NCBI GenBank assembly: GCA_934501135.1
Contig: CAKSUE010000048.1
Coordinates: 1 to 6,101 of the forward strand
Reading direction: 5' to 3'
Length of the DNA: 6,101 nucleotides
Source of the DNA: an uncultured Eubacteriales bacterium
GTDB lineage: Bacteria > Bacillota > Clostridia > Oscillospirales > Acutalibacteraceae
Shown: in pieces, positions 1 to 6,101 of the stretch
Numbering within the stretch: position 1 is the first letter of the stretch
Layout: each line of letters begins with the position of its first letter
Position numbers and translations under genes: made by a program
The notes under the pieces: model-generated
The model's database searches: none
What the model saw: the letters and a program-made list of their open reading frames with translations, nothing else
What the model was told of the DNA's origin: nothing

Positions 1-1
1 A

Positions 2-988
2 ATAATCTCTTTAGCTATACAAAGGTGTGCTGCAGATCATGTTGCAGAAGCTACTATTTCTGTTGTTCCTCTTCCGAATGATGATATGAAAGGGAGAATA
101 ATCGGTAGAGAAGGAAGAAATATAAGATCTATTGAAACTCTTACAGGAGTAGATTTAATAATTGATGACACACCAGAGGCTATAACACTATCTAGTTTTG
201 ATCCTATAAGAAGGGAAATTGCAAGATTAGCTCTTGAACGGCTAATTTCAGATGGACGTATACATCCTGCTAAAATAGAGGAGATGATTGATAAAGCTCG
301 TCGTGAAGTCGAAGCCACAATTAAATCCGAAGGTCAGAGAGCCGTTATAGAAGCCGGCGTTAATGGCATACATCCAGAACTTGTAAAGCTTTTAGGTAGA
401 TTAAAATACCGCACAAGTTATGGACAAAATGTTCTCAATCATTCTTTAGAAGTAGCATATTTATCGGGAATGATAGCATCAGAGTTAGGTCTTGATCCTA
501 CACTTGCAAGAAGAGCTGGTTTATTGCATGATATAGGCAAAGCTCTTGACCATGAAATTGAAGGTTCACATATAGATATTGGTGTAGATATTGCAAGAAA
601 GTACAAAGAAAACGAGGCTGTTGTACATGCAATACACGCACATCATGGAGATGTTGAAGCAAAAACCATAATAGCATGTATTGTTCAGGCTTCAGATGCA
701 ATTTCTGCAGCAAGACCAGGTGCAAGAAGAGAAAACCTCGAAAATTACATAAAAAGGCTTGAAAAACTTGAAGGAGTAGCATCATCATTTAAAGGTGTTG
801 ACAGGTGCTTTGCAATTCAAGCCGGGCGAGAAATAAGAATCATGGTAAAACCAGATGTTGTTGATGACGAACATATGATTCCTTTAGCAAGAGATATATG
901 TAAAAAAATAGAGGCTGAACTTGACTATCCTGGACAAATTAAAGTAAACATGATAAGAGAAAGCAGAACAATTGAATATGCAAAATAA
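2..988 (+). CDS. rny: Ribonuclease Y, 5'-truncated by window edge
   Basis: RNase Y (YmdA) is a membrane-anchored endoribonuclease that starts mRNA decay in Firmicutes. The open frame runs in from the left edge, so the true start is outside; an internal ATG at 86 lies inside the KH domain and is not the start. The 328 visible residues hold the KH domain (about residues 18-80) with [10 protein letters not shown] at 31-40, including the GREG loop, then the HD phosphohydrolase domain (about 145-240). Metal-site residues visible are His147 (in LNHSLEVA), the His176-Asp177 pair (in GLLHDIGKA), the HAIHAHHGD stretch near 209-217 and Asp231 (in QASDAIS). The conserved C-terminal region ends in RTIEYAK. 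The family is usually about 520 residues, so roughly 190 are missing, covering the N-terminal membrane helix and coiled coil. The frame is intact. ymdB follows after 58 bp, as in Bacillus, with a hairpin between them. Identification is near certain. Confidence 0.97.
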   Translation: MISLAIQRCAADHVAEATISVVPLPNDDMKGRIIGREGRNIRSIETLTGVDLIIDDTPEAITLSSFDPIRREIARLALERLISDGRIHPAKIEEMIDKARREVEATIKSEGQRAVIEAGVNGIHPELVKLLGRLKYRTSYGQNVLNHSLEVAYLSGMIASELGLDPTLARRAGLLHDIGKALDHEIEGSHIDIGVDIARKYKENEAVVHAIHAHHGDVEAKTIIACIVQASDAISAARPGARRENLENYIKRLEKLEGVASSFKGVDRCFAIQAGREIRIMVKPDVVDDEHMIPLARDICKKIEAELDYPGQIKVNMIRESRTIEYAK

Positions 989-994
989 AACTAT

Positions 995-1020
995 GGGAAC
1001 AGATATCTGTTCCCTTTTAT
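995..1020 (+). terminator. Palindromic hairpin after rny, probable terminator or attenuator
   Basis: A perfect 20-nt palindrome (995-1014), GGGAACAG-ATAT-CTGTTCCC, starts 6 nt after the rny stop codon and is followed by TTTTAT. It folds as an 8-bp stem with a 4-nt loop and a short U tract, typical of a moderate intrinsic terminator. Because the U tract is only four T residues and ymdB begins 27 nt later with no clear promoter between, partial read-through into ymdB is likely. Confidence 0.72.
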
Positions 1021-1046
1021 AGCTCTAAGGAATAGAGGTACATTTT

Positions 1047-1820
1047 ATGAACATACTGTCAATAGGAGATATTGTTGGTAACAACGGATGTGAGTTTTTA
1101 AGGTCAAGGTTACCAAAGCTAAAAAAAGAAAAATCAATTGACCTTGTGATTGCCAATGGAGAAAACTCTGCAGATGGAAATGGTATTACAAAAAGTTCTG
1201 CAGAGTATTTATTTAAAAGTGGTGTTGATGTTATTACCACAGGTAATCACGCTTTTAGACGTAGAGAAGTTTATCCTGTTTTTGAAAACGACAATAATTT
1301 AATACGTCCAGCAAATTTTCCTGAGTCAACTACACCCGGTAAAGGATATTCCATTATAGATATGGGTCGAACACAAATATGTGTTATAAATTTAATGGGT
1401 GTTGTATATATGGAAAGCCTAAACTGCCCTTTTTCCACAGCTGATTATATAATCAACAAATTCAAAGATATCCCAATTAAAATAGTTGATTTTCATGCTG
1501 AAGCAACCGCAGAAAAAAGAGCTTTGGGTTTTTATTTAGATGGAAAAATATCTGCACTCTTCGGTACACATACACATGTACCCACAGCAGATGAAACTAT
1601 TCTTCCTAATGGGACCGGATATATAACAGATGTTGGTATGACGGGTACAATAAACTCAGTTCTTGGGATATCTCCTAACAGTGCAATAAAAAAAATGAAA
1701 GAAAAAATCCCAGTAAAATTCGAATTTTTAAACGGTCCCCAGAAAATGGATACAATATTATTTAATATTAACGAAAATTCCGGTAAAACTGTAAATATCA
1801 AAAGATTAACTATAACATAA
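1047..1820 (+). CDS. ymdB: YmdB family metallophosphoesterase (TIGR00282 type)
   Basis: The 257-residue product matches the YmdB family of two-metal phosphodiesterases (usual length about 260). In Bacillus, YmdB hydrolyses cyclic nucleotides in vitro and affects biofilm formation and the switch between motile and sessile states. The metal-site pattern is complete: Asp8 (in SIGDIVG), Glu39 and Asn40 (in NGEN), Asn67 and His68 (in TTGNH), His150 (in DFHAEAT), and His175 and His177 (in GTHTHV). Also present are RPANFPE (87-93) and the ITDVGMTG signature (193-200). No signal peptide is visible, so the protein is cytoplasmic. The ATG at 1047 is preceded by AGAGGT at 1034-1039, 7 nt away, and starts directly with the family's usual beta strand. 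The usual Trp-Asp after GNHx is Phe-Arg here (GNHAFRRRE), and the usual NLQGR-like segment reads NLMGV. It follows rny and is probably expressed by read-through past the hairpin. Confidence 0.95.
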   Translation: MNILSIGDIVGNNGCEFLRSRLPKLKKEKSIDLVIANGENSADGNGITKSSAEYLFKSGVDVITTGNHAFRRREVYPVFENDNNLIRPANFPESTTPGKGYSIIDMGRTQICVINLMGVVYMESLNCPFSTADYIINKFKDIPIKIVDFHAEATAEKRALGFYLDGKISALFGTHTHVPTADETILPNGTGYITDVGMTGTINSVLGISPNSAIKKMKEKIPVKFEFLNGPQKMDTILFNINENSGKTVNIKRLTIT

Positions 1821-1847
1821 TCCAAACCTACATAGGTCTTGCCCTTC

Positions 1848-1876
1848 TTGCAAATTTTATAATTTAGGTATATACT
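1848..1876 (+). promoter_or_regulatory. Predicted housekeeping promoter for spoVS
   Basis: TTGCAA (1848-1853) and TATACT (1871-1876) are separated by exactly 17 nt, matching a sigma-A type promoter at 4/6 and 5/6 positions. Transcription would start near 1883, leaving a leader of about 37 nt before spoVS. A second TATAAT (1858-1863) nearby lacks a good -35 box. No sigma-H-like pattern (AGGA followed by GAAT) was recognised, although spoVS of Bacillus is known as a sigma-H gene. Confidence 0.6.
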
Positions 1877-1919
1877 TTGTTAGGGATACAGGCCAATTTA
1901 ATCGATTGGAGACTTTGAT

Positions 1920-2180
1920 ATGGAAATACTAAAAATTTCTACAAAATCCTCACCAAATTCTGTAGCAGGTGCTATTGCTGGCATTATTCGTGAGCATGGC
2001 TGTGTTGAAATGCAGGCTATTGGAGCAGGTGCAACAAACCAAGCAATAAAATCAGTTGCAATTGCAAGGGGTTATTTAGCCCCTTCAGGAATAGACATTG
2101 TCTGTGTTCCTTCTTTCTCGAACATAACAATAGATGATGAAAGTAGAACAGCTATGAAATTAATCATCGAAGTCCGCTAA
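1920..2180 (+). CDS. spoVS: Stage V sporulation protein S
   Basis: The 86-residue product equals the Bacillus SpoVS length and carries its highly conserved body: VAGAIAGIIREHGCVEMQAI (residues 15-34), then GAGATNQAIKSVAIARGYL and a C-terminal strand with VCVPSF. SpoVS has an Alba-like fold associated with nucleic acid binding. In Bacillus it is needed for normal spore coat assembly and progress through stage V, and its loss affects septation during sporulation; its molecular activity is not settled. The ATG at 1920 has GGAG at 1908-1911, 8 nt upstream, and the product begins MEILKIS as expected. It has its own promoter (1848-1876) and terminator (2196-2226), so it can be expressed as a single gene, although read-through from ymdB is possible since no terminator separates them. 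The rny-ymdB-spoVS order is shared with Bacillus. The presence of spoVS suggests, but does not prove, an endospore former. Confidence 0.96.
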   Translation: MEILKISTKSSPNSVAGAIAGIIREHGCVEMQAIGAGATNQAIKSVAIARGYLAPSGIDIVCVPSFSNITIDDESRTAMKLIIEVR

Positions 2181-2195
2181 AATTTATCTGTTACT

Positions 2196-2226
2196 AAGAG
2201 CTATTGAAATAATAGCTCTTATTTTT
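2196..2226 (+). terminator. Intrinsic terminator after spoVS
   Basis: AAGAGCTATT (2196-2205) and AATAGCTCTT (2211-2220) form a perfect 10-bp stem with a GAAAT loop, followed by ATTTTT (2221-2226). It lies 15 nt after the spoVS stop and ends the rny-ymdB-spoVS side of the window. Confidence 0.88.
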
Positions 2227-2283
2227 ATAGCCATTTTATAAACGTAACATAAAAATCAACTGATTTATTAATTATATTGGTTT

Positions 2284-2303
2284 TTATAATTGAATAATTA
2301 TAA
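2284..2303. repeat. Perfect 8-4-8 inverted repeat covering the fakA -35 box
   Basis: TTATAATT (2284-2291), spacer GAAT (2292-2295), AATTATAA (2296-2303). The dyad centre falls inside the predicted -35 hexamer (2290-2295), where a bound repressor would block RNA polymerase. The outer half-sites TTATAAT and ATTATAA equal those of the PerR box, but the spacing is 6 nt instead of 1, so a standard PerR site is not supported. In DNA this AT-rich such a dyad may also arise by chance. Operator function is inference. Confidence 0.4.
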
Positions 2304-2318
2304 CTTATATGATATAAT
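2290..2318 (+). promoter_or_regulatory. Predicted extended -10 promoter for fakA-recG
   Basis: TTGAAT (2290-2295), a 17-nt spacer, and a perfect TATAAT (2313-2318) preceded by TG at 2310-2311, giving the extended -10 form TGATATAAT. It lies downstream of the spoVS terminator and upstream of fakA, so it is the natural promoter for the fakA-recG unit. The start site would be near 2325, giving an AT-rich leader of about 87 nt in which I recognise no riboswitch or other structured RNA. Confidence 0.75.
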
Positions 2319-2397
2319 ATTTAGTGCGTCATTTCATATATTAAGAAGTAAATAATCTATTTTTATTATATTAAAAAATATTATAATATATAGTACC

Positions 2398-2403
2398 AAG
2401 GAG
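2398..2403 (+). promoter_or_regulatory. Ribosome binding site that fixes the fakA TTG start
   Basis: AAGGAG at 2398-2403 is a strong Shine-Dalgarno match placed 8 nt before the TTG at 2412. The in-frame GTG at 2403 overlaps the last base of this motif and cannot use it, so the TTG is the better start. Confidence 0.82.
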
Positions 2404-2411
2404 TGTTATTA

Positions 2412-4061
2412 TTGATTAGTGGAGCTTGTCTTAAAAATGCTATAATATCAGGTTCAAATCATATTGCAAACCATAAAAGTTTAGTTGATGATCTAAATAT
2501 CTTCCCTGTACCTGATGGAGATACCGGAACAAATATGTCTATGACCATGTCTGCTGCATCATCTGAATTACAAAAGATGGGTAATGTTAGTGCTTCTGAT
2601 GTATCTAGTAAAACTGCTTCCTCTCTTTTAAGGGGGGCAAGAGGTAACTCTGGAGTAATACTCTCTTTGCTATTCAGAGGATTTTCAAAAGGACTAGCCG
2701 GCCTCGATATGGTAAATGGCACAGATTTGGTTAAGGCTCTAGGAATTGGTGTAGAGGCAGCATATGAAGCTGTCATGAAACCAACTGAAGGAACTATACT
2801 AACTGTTGCCCGTATTGCTTATGAAACAGGTATGGAAGCTTTAGAAGAAAGTGATGATCCTGTTTATGTATGGTCTATGATATGTAAAGGTGCAGCTGAT
2901 GCATTAGAAACTACACCTGAACTTCTTCCCGTTTTAAAGAAAGCTGGAGTTGTTGATGCTGGTGGAAAAGGGTTATGTTTAATTTTTGAGGGAATGTTGA
3001 GTGTTTTTAAAGACGGTAAAATTATCGATATTGAAAATTTAGAATCTAAAGATAAGGTATCTAAAACAAGTTTATTTGATGATTTACAGTTAGAAGAAAT
3101 TACTTTTACTTATTGCACAGAGTTTATTGTTGGCAGAGATCCAGAGGTTGATTCCAAACCTCTAGAACTTAGAGCATATTTAGAAACTATTGGAGATTGC
3201 GTAGTTGTTGTAGATGATGACGATATAATTAAAGTTCATGTTCATACTGAAAACCCCGGTAACGCTTTACAAGAAGGGTTGAAGTTTGGTCAACTTTTAA
3301 CGGTTAAAATAGAAAATATGAAAGAGCAAAATCGTCTTGCTGTAGAGGCCAGCAAGGAAGAGGCAAAAAAGTCTGAATTAACTCCTGCAAAGCCTATTGA
3401 TGACTTCGGTTTTGTATCGGTTGCAGCAGGAGAAGGCCTTAAAAACCTTTTTAAAGATTTAGGTTGTACTCATATTGTAAGCGGCGGACAAACAATGAAT
3501 CCAAGTACTGATGATATTTTAGCTGCCGTACTTGCAACACCAGCAAAAAAGGTATATGTATTGCCAAACAATAAAAATATAATTATGGCTGCTGAACAAG
3601 CAGCAGAGTTGGTTGAAGACAGAGAAGTAATAGTTATTCCAACAAGAACTATTCCTCAGGGTATTACAGCTATGCTTTCTTTCGACCCTGAATTATCTTC
3701 AGATAATAACAAGAATATTATGTCTGACGCTTGTCATACTGTATCTACAGGTCAGGTAACTTTCGCAGCAAGAGATTCCGAATATGGTGGATTTAAAATA
3801 AAAGAAAACGAAATTATTGCCCTTGATAACGGTAAATTAGTTTTTACAGAAAAAAATCCTGTTAAGGCTATTACCAAACTAACCAAATCTATGGTGCATA
3901 GAGATACTTCATTTATAACTTTGATTTATGGAGAAGATATATCTGATGAACAAGCTGATGAAGCTTTACGTTCAGTAAAATCAAAAGTTAATTCACATAT
4001 TGATGTAACCTTAATTAAAGGAGATCAACCTGTATATTACTTTATTGTTTCTATAGAGTAA
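2412..4061 (+). CDS. fakA: Fatty acid kinase catalytic subunit FakA (DAK2 domain protein, YloV type)
   Basis: FakA is the ATP-binding subunit that phosphorylates fatty acids carried by a FakB (DegV-family) partner, feeding exogenous or recycled fatty acids to phospholipid synthesis in the cytoplasm. From the TTG start the product has 549 residues, the normal family length. Domain 1 (about 1-200) is a DAK2/DhaL-like kinase domain with FPVPDGDTGTNM at 31-42 (Asp35 and Asp37 are expected metal ligands), RGARGNSGVILS at 74-85, PTEGTILTVAR at 124-134 and VVDAGGKGL at 180-188. The middle domain (about 228-310) keeps Cys235 (in TYCTEF) and His276/His278 (in VHVHTENPG), the conserved trio thought to bind zinc. 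The C-terminal domain (about 330-549) is DegV-like, with SGGQTMNPST around 357-366 and LPNNKNI. A GTG at 2403 would add three residues but lies in the ribosome binding site. It has its own promoter and runs into recG after 55 bp without a terminator. No fakB is present in the window, and the often adjacent asp23-like gene is missing. Confidence 0.93.
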   Translation: MISGACLKNAIISGSNHIANHKSLVDDLNIFPVPDGDTGTNMSMTMSAASSELQKMGNVSASDVSSKTASSLLRGARGNSGVILSLLFRGFSKGLAGLDMVNGTDLVKALGIGVEAAYEAVMKPTEGTILTVARIAYETGMEALEESDDPVYVWSMICKGAADALETTPELLPVLKKAGVVDAGGKGLCLIFEGMLSVFKDGKIIDIENLESKDKVSKTSLFDDLQLEEITFTYCTEFIVGRDPEVDSKPLELRAYLETIGDCVVVVDDDDIIKVHVHTENPGNALQEGLKFGQLLTVKIENMKEQNRLAVEASKEEAKKSELTPAKPIDDFGFVSVAAGEGLKNLFKDLGCTHIVSGGQTMNPSTDDILAAVLATPAKKVYVLPNNKNIIMAAEQAAELVEDREVIVIPTRTIPQGITAMLSFDPELSSDNNKNIMSDACHTVSTGQVTFAARDSEYGGFKIKENEIIALDNGKLVFTEKNPVKAITKLTKSMVHRDTSFITLIYGEDISDEQADEALRSVKSKVNSHIDVTLIKGDQPVYYFIVSIE

Positions 4062-4116
4062 TCTTTTGAAATAGCTTTATTGCTAACACTTCTCTAATTA
4101 TAAGGAAGTTAGAATT

Positions 4117-6101
4117 ATGGCATCATTATTTAATAAAGATATAAGATTTTTAAAAGGCGTCGGAGCTAGATACACTGAGTTGTTTAATAAGCTTGGTGTA
4201 TCTAGTATTGGCGCTTTGTTATTTTTTTTCCCTAGAACTTACGAAGATTGGTCTAATCCATACACAGTATCCTCATGTCCTATTAATGAAACATGCTGTG
4301 TTAAAGGAATTGTAGCATCACCTGTGAAAAAAAGTATTATTAGAAAAGGAATGACTCTTTACAGACTAAAAATTTTCGATAATTACTCAACAATAAACAT
4401 TACATATTTTAATAATCCTTTTATTTCTAAAGTGCTTACAGAAGGCAAAGAGTTCATTTTCTATGGAAAGGTAGTTTACAGAAACTCAGAAAAAGATATG
4501 ACCTCCCCAACTTTTAAAGAAAGTTCGCTCTCTTATAATCTGCACCCTGTGTATCATTCTACTCAAGGGTTGACCTCTAAAAAAATTGAAACCTGTGTTA
4601 AAAATGCTCTTGATTTACTTCCGGAAACTGTAAATGATCCTATACCTGAAGATATTAGAAAAAAATATAATTTAGTTGACCTAAAACATGCTATAAATAA
4701 TATTCATTTTCCAGTGTCCAATGAAGAACTCTCAAAAGCTAAAAGAAGACTTATCTTTGAAGAACTTTTAATTTTACAGCTTGGATTACTAAACTTAAAA
4801 TATAAAACAAGGGAAAAAAACTCTATGAGAATAAAGCAGAGTTATCTTAATGAATTCGCCAAGCTACTCCCCTTCTCTTTAACAAATGCACAAATTAATG
4901 CTATTTCCGACTGTATAGATGATATGTCAAAAGATTCCACTTTAATGAATAGGCTTGTGCAAGGAGATGTTGGGTCTGGAAAAACAGCTGTCGCAGCTGC
5001 GCTCGCTTATACAGTGTATAAAAATAATATGCAAACCGCCATTATGGCTCCAACTGAAATATTAGCTGAGCAGCATTATAATTGGTTTTCAAATGTATTT
5101 TCACAAACCAATATAAAAATAGAACTTTTAACAGGTTCAACTCCCGTTGTTAAAAAAAGAGAAATAAAGGAATTATTAAAACAAGGAAAAATTGATATCG
5201 TCATCGGTACACATGCTTTGCTGACTGATAATGTTGAGTTTTCTGCACTTTGCCTCGCGGTAACGGATGAACAACACCGATTTGGTGTTTCTCAGCGAGC
5301 AAAACTCGCATCTAAAGGTAAAGCTCCACATATGTTAATAATGTCTGCAACACCAATTCCACGTACTTTAGGGTTGATTATGTACTCAGATCTTGACATA
5401 TCAATTTTAGATGAACTACCTGCTGGACGTCAAAAAATCGATACCTTTTTAATTAACAGTAAAAAAAGAAACAGAGCTTTTAATTTTATTAAATCTCTTA
5501 TTAATGAAGGTAGACAAGCATATATAGTATGTCCGCTGGTCGAGAAAAGTGATAGTAATTTGGTGTCTGCACAAAAATATTTTGAAGACCTCTCTTCTGG
5601 TACATTTAAAAATGTCAAAGTTGGCTTAGTTCATGGAAAGATGTCACCTCGTGAAAAACAATGTATTATGGATAGCTTTAATAATAAAAATATATCTTTA
5701 TTAATATCAACTACGGTAATTGAGGTTGGTATAGATAATCCAAATTCCGTAGTAATAATGATTGAGAATGCTGAAAGGTTTGGATTATCACAACTTCATC
5801 AGTTAAGAGGACGCGTTGGGCGTGGATCTTATAAATCTTACTGCATTTTGGTTTCTGATGCACAAAATGAGGAAGCATTAAGAAGATTTAATATTATGAA
5901 AGATACCAACAACGGATTTAAAATAGCCGATGAAGATTTAAAGTTAAGAGGGCCTGGAGATTTCTTTGGGCAAAAGCAACATGGTTTACCGGAGCTCAAA
6001 ATTGCAAATATGATGACTGACACCAGTATTTTAATAGAAGCTCAATCTTTATCTTCTAAAATAATCGATGAGGATCCTCTTCTTAGTTCACAGAAATACA
6101 A
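4117..6101 (+). CDS. recG: ATP-dependent DNA helicase RecG, 3'-truncated by window edge
   Basis: RecG is a superfamily 2 double-strand DNA translocase that remodels stalled replication forks and branch-migrates Holliday junctions. The frame is open from ATG 4117 to the window end (661 residues); family members have about 680-690, so only some 20-30 are missing. AAGGAAG at 4102-4108, 8 nt upstream, supports the start. The product begins with LKGVG (12-16) and FFPRTYEDW (37-45), followed by the OB-fold wedge domain (about 60-150). Helicase motifs follow in order: LPFSLTNAQ (251-259), Walker A GDVGSGKT (283-290), APTEILAEQHY (311-321), LLTGST (337-342), GTHAL (364-368), the DEQH box (384-387), SATPIPRTL (410-418), TTVIEVGID (532-540) and QLRGRVGR (562-569). 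The C-terminal TRG motif region, RGPGDFFGQKQHG, is at 611-623. All key residues are present, so the enzyme should be active. It is probably cotranscribed with fakA, an arrangement common in Firmicutes. Confidence 0.97.
   Translation, partial: MASLFNKDIRFLKGVGARYTELFNKLGVSSIGALLFFFPRTYEDWSNPYTVSSCPINETCCVKGIVASPVKKSIIRKGMTLYRLKIFDNYSTINITYFNNPFISKVLTEGKEFIFYGKVVYRNSEKDMTSPTFKESSLSYNLHPVYHSTQGLTSKKIETCVKNALDLLPETVNDPIPEDIRKKYNLVDLKHAINNIHFPVSNEELSKAKRRLIFEELLILQLGLLNLKYKTREKNSMRIKQSYLNEFAKLLPFSLTNAQINAISDCIDDMSKDSTLMNRLVQGDVGSGKTAVAAALAYTVYKNNMQTAIMAPTEILAEQHYNWFSNVFSQTNIKIELLTGSTPVVKKREIKELLKQGKIDIVIGTHALLTDNVEFSALCLAVTDEQHRFGVSQRAKLASKGKAPHMLIMSATPIPRTLGLIMYSDLDISILDELPAGRQKIDTFLINSKKRNRAFNFIKSLINEGRQAYIVCPLVEKSDSNLVSAQKYFEDLSSGTFKNVKVGLVHGKMSPREKQCIMDSFNNKNISLLISTTVIEVGIDNPNSVVIMIENAERFGLSQLHQLRGRVGRGSYKSYCILVSDAQNEEALRRFNIMKDTNNGFKIADEDLKLRGPGDFFGQKQHGLPELKIANMMTDTSILIEAQSLSSKIIDEDPLLSSQKY

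Noticed and set aside
498..788. Open reading frame on the minus strand, with others at 37-318, 1025-1240, 1532-1825, 2459-2776, 5430-5618 and 5838-6023.
   Set aside because: All overlap, wholly or largely, well-identified genes on the opposite strand, give low-complexity or unrecognisable products, and are explained by the coding bias of the real genes.
995..1014. Possible LexA/DinR SOS box in the palindrome after rny (GAAC...GTTC).
   Set aside because: The half-sites GAAC and GTTC are 8 nt apart, not the 4 nt of a Firmicute SOS box, and the position right after a stop codon followed by T residues fits a terminator better.
1826..1837. Short dyad ACCTA-CA-TAGGT after ymdB as a terminator.
   Set aside because: The arms are only 5 bp with a 2-nt loop and no T tract follows, so it does not look like a terminator.
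2284..2303. Canonical PerR or Fur box.
   Set aside because: The half-sites match PerR, but the 6-nt spacing instead of 1 puts them about half a helical turn off, so a standard dimer site is not supported.
2364..2388. Hairpin in the fakA leader (TATTATA/TATAATA).
   Set aside because: The stem is purely A-T with an 11-nt loop, so it is too weak to be regulatory on its own.
1..6101. A new defence, mobile or biosynthetic system.
   Set aside because: All coding space is filled by five known conserved chromosomal families; there are no transposase, integrase, toxin-antitoxin or CRISPR features, and no unexplained gap exceeds 231 bp.

Overview
This is an AT-rich, low-GC window with five protein genes, all on the + strand. 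Gene content and order point to a Gram-positive Firmicute, most likely an endospore-forming member of the Clostridia. The evidence is RNase Y followed by YmdB and SpoVS, the same order as rny-ymdB-spoVS in Bacillus, then a FakA/YloV-type DAK2 protein followed by RecG, a pairing also common in Firmicutes. SpoVS also occurs outside spore formers, so sporulation is likely but not proven by this window.

Layout: (1) 2-988, the C-terminal two thirds of rny, cut by the left edge, followed by a palindromic hairpin at 995-1014 that looks like a terminator or attenuator. (2) 1047-1820, ymdB, a metallophosphoesterase. (3) A 99-bp gap with a good housekeeping-type promoter (1848-1876), then spoVS at 1920-2180, closed by a strong hairpin terminator (2196-2226). 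(4) A 231-bp AT-rich gap carrying an extended -10 promoter (2290-2318), whose -35 box sits in the middle of a perfect 8-4-8 inverted repeat (2284-2303). (5) fakA from a TTG start at 2412 to 4061, then recG from 4117 to the right edge, where its last few residues are missing. No terminator lies between fakA and recG, so they probably form one transcription unit.

The window therefore joins two conserved blocks: RNA turnover plus developmental control (rny, ymdB, spoVS), and fatty acid activation plus recombination repair (fakA, recG). The asp23-like gene that often precedes fakA is absent here.

All five genes belong to known families and every frame reads through without visible damage. I see no mobile element, CRISPR array, RNA gene or new multi-gene system. 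The most interesting points are small: the inverted repeat over the fakA promoter, the non-standard residues next to the YmdB active site, and the start codon of fakA.
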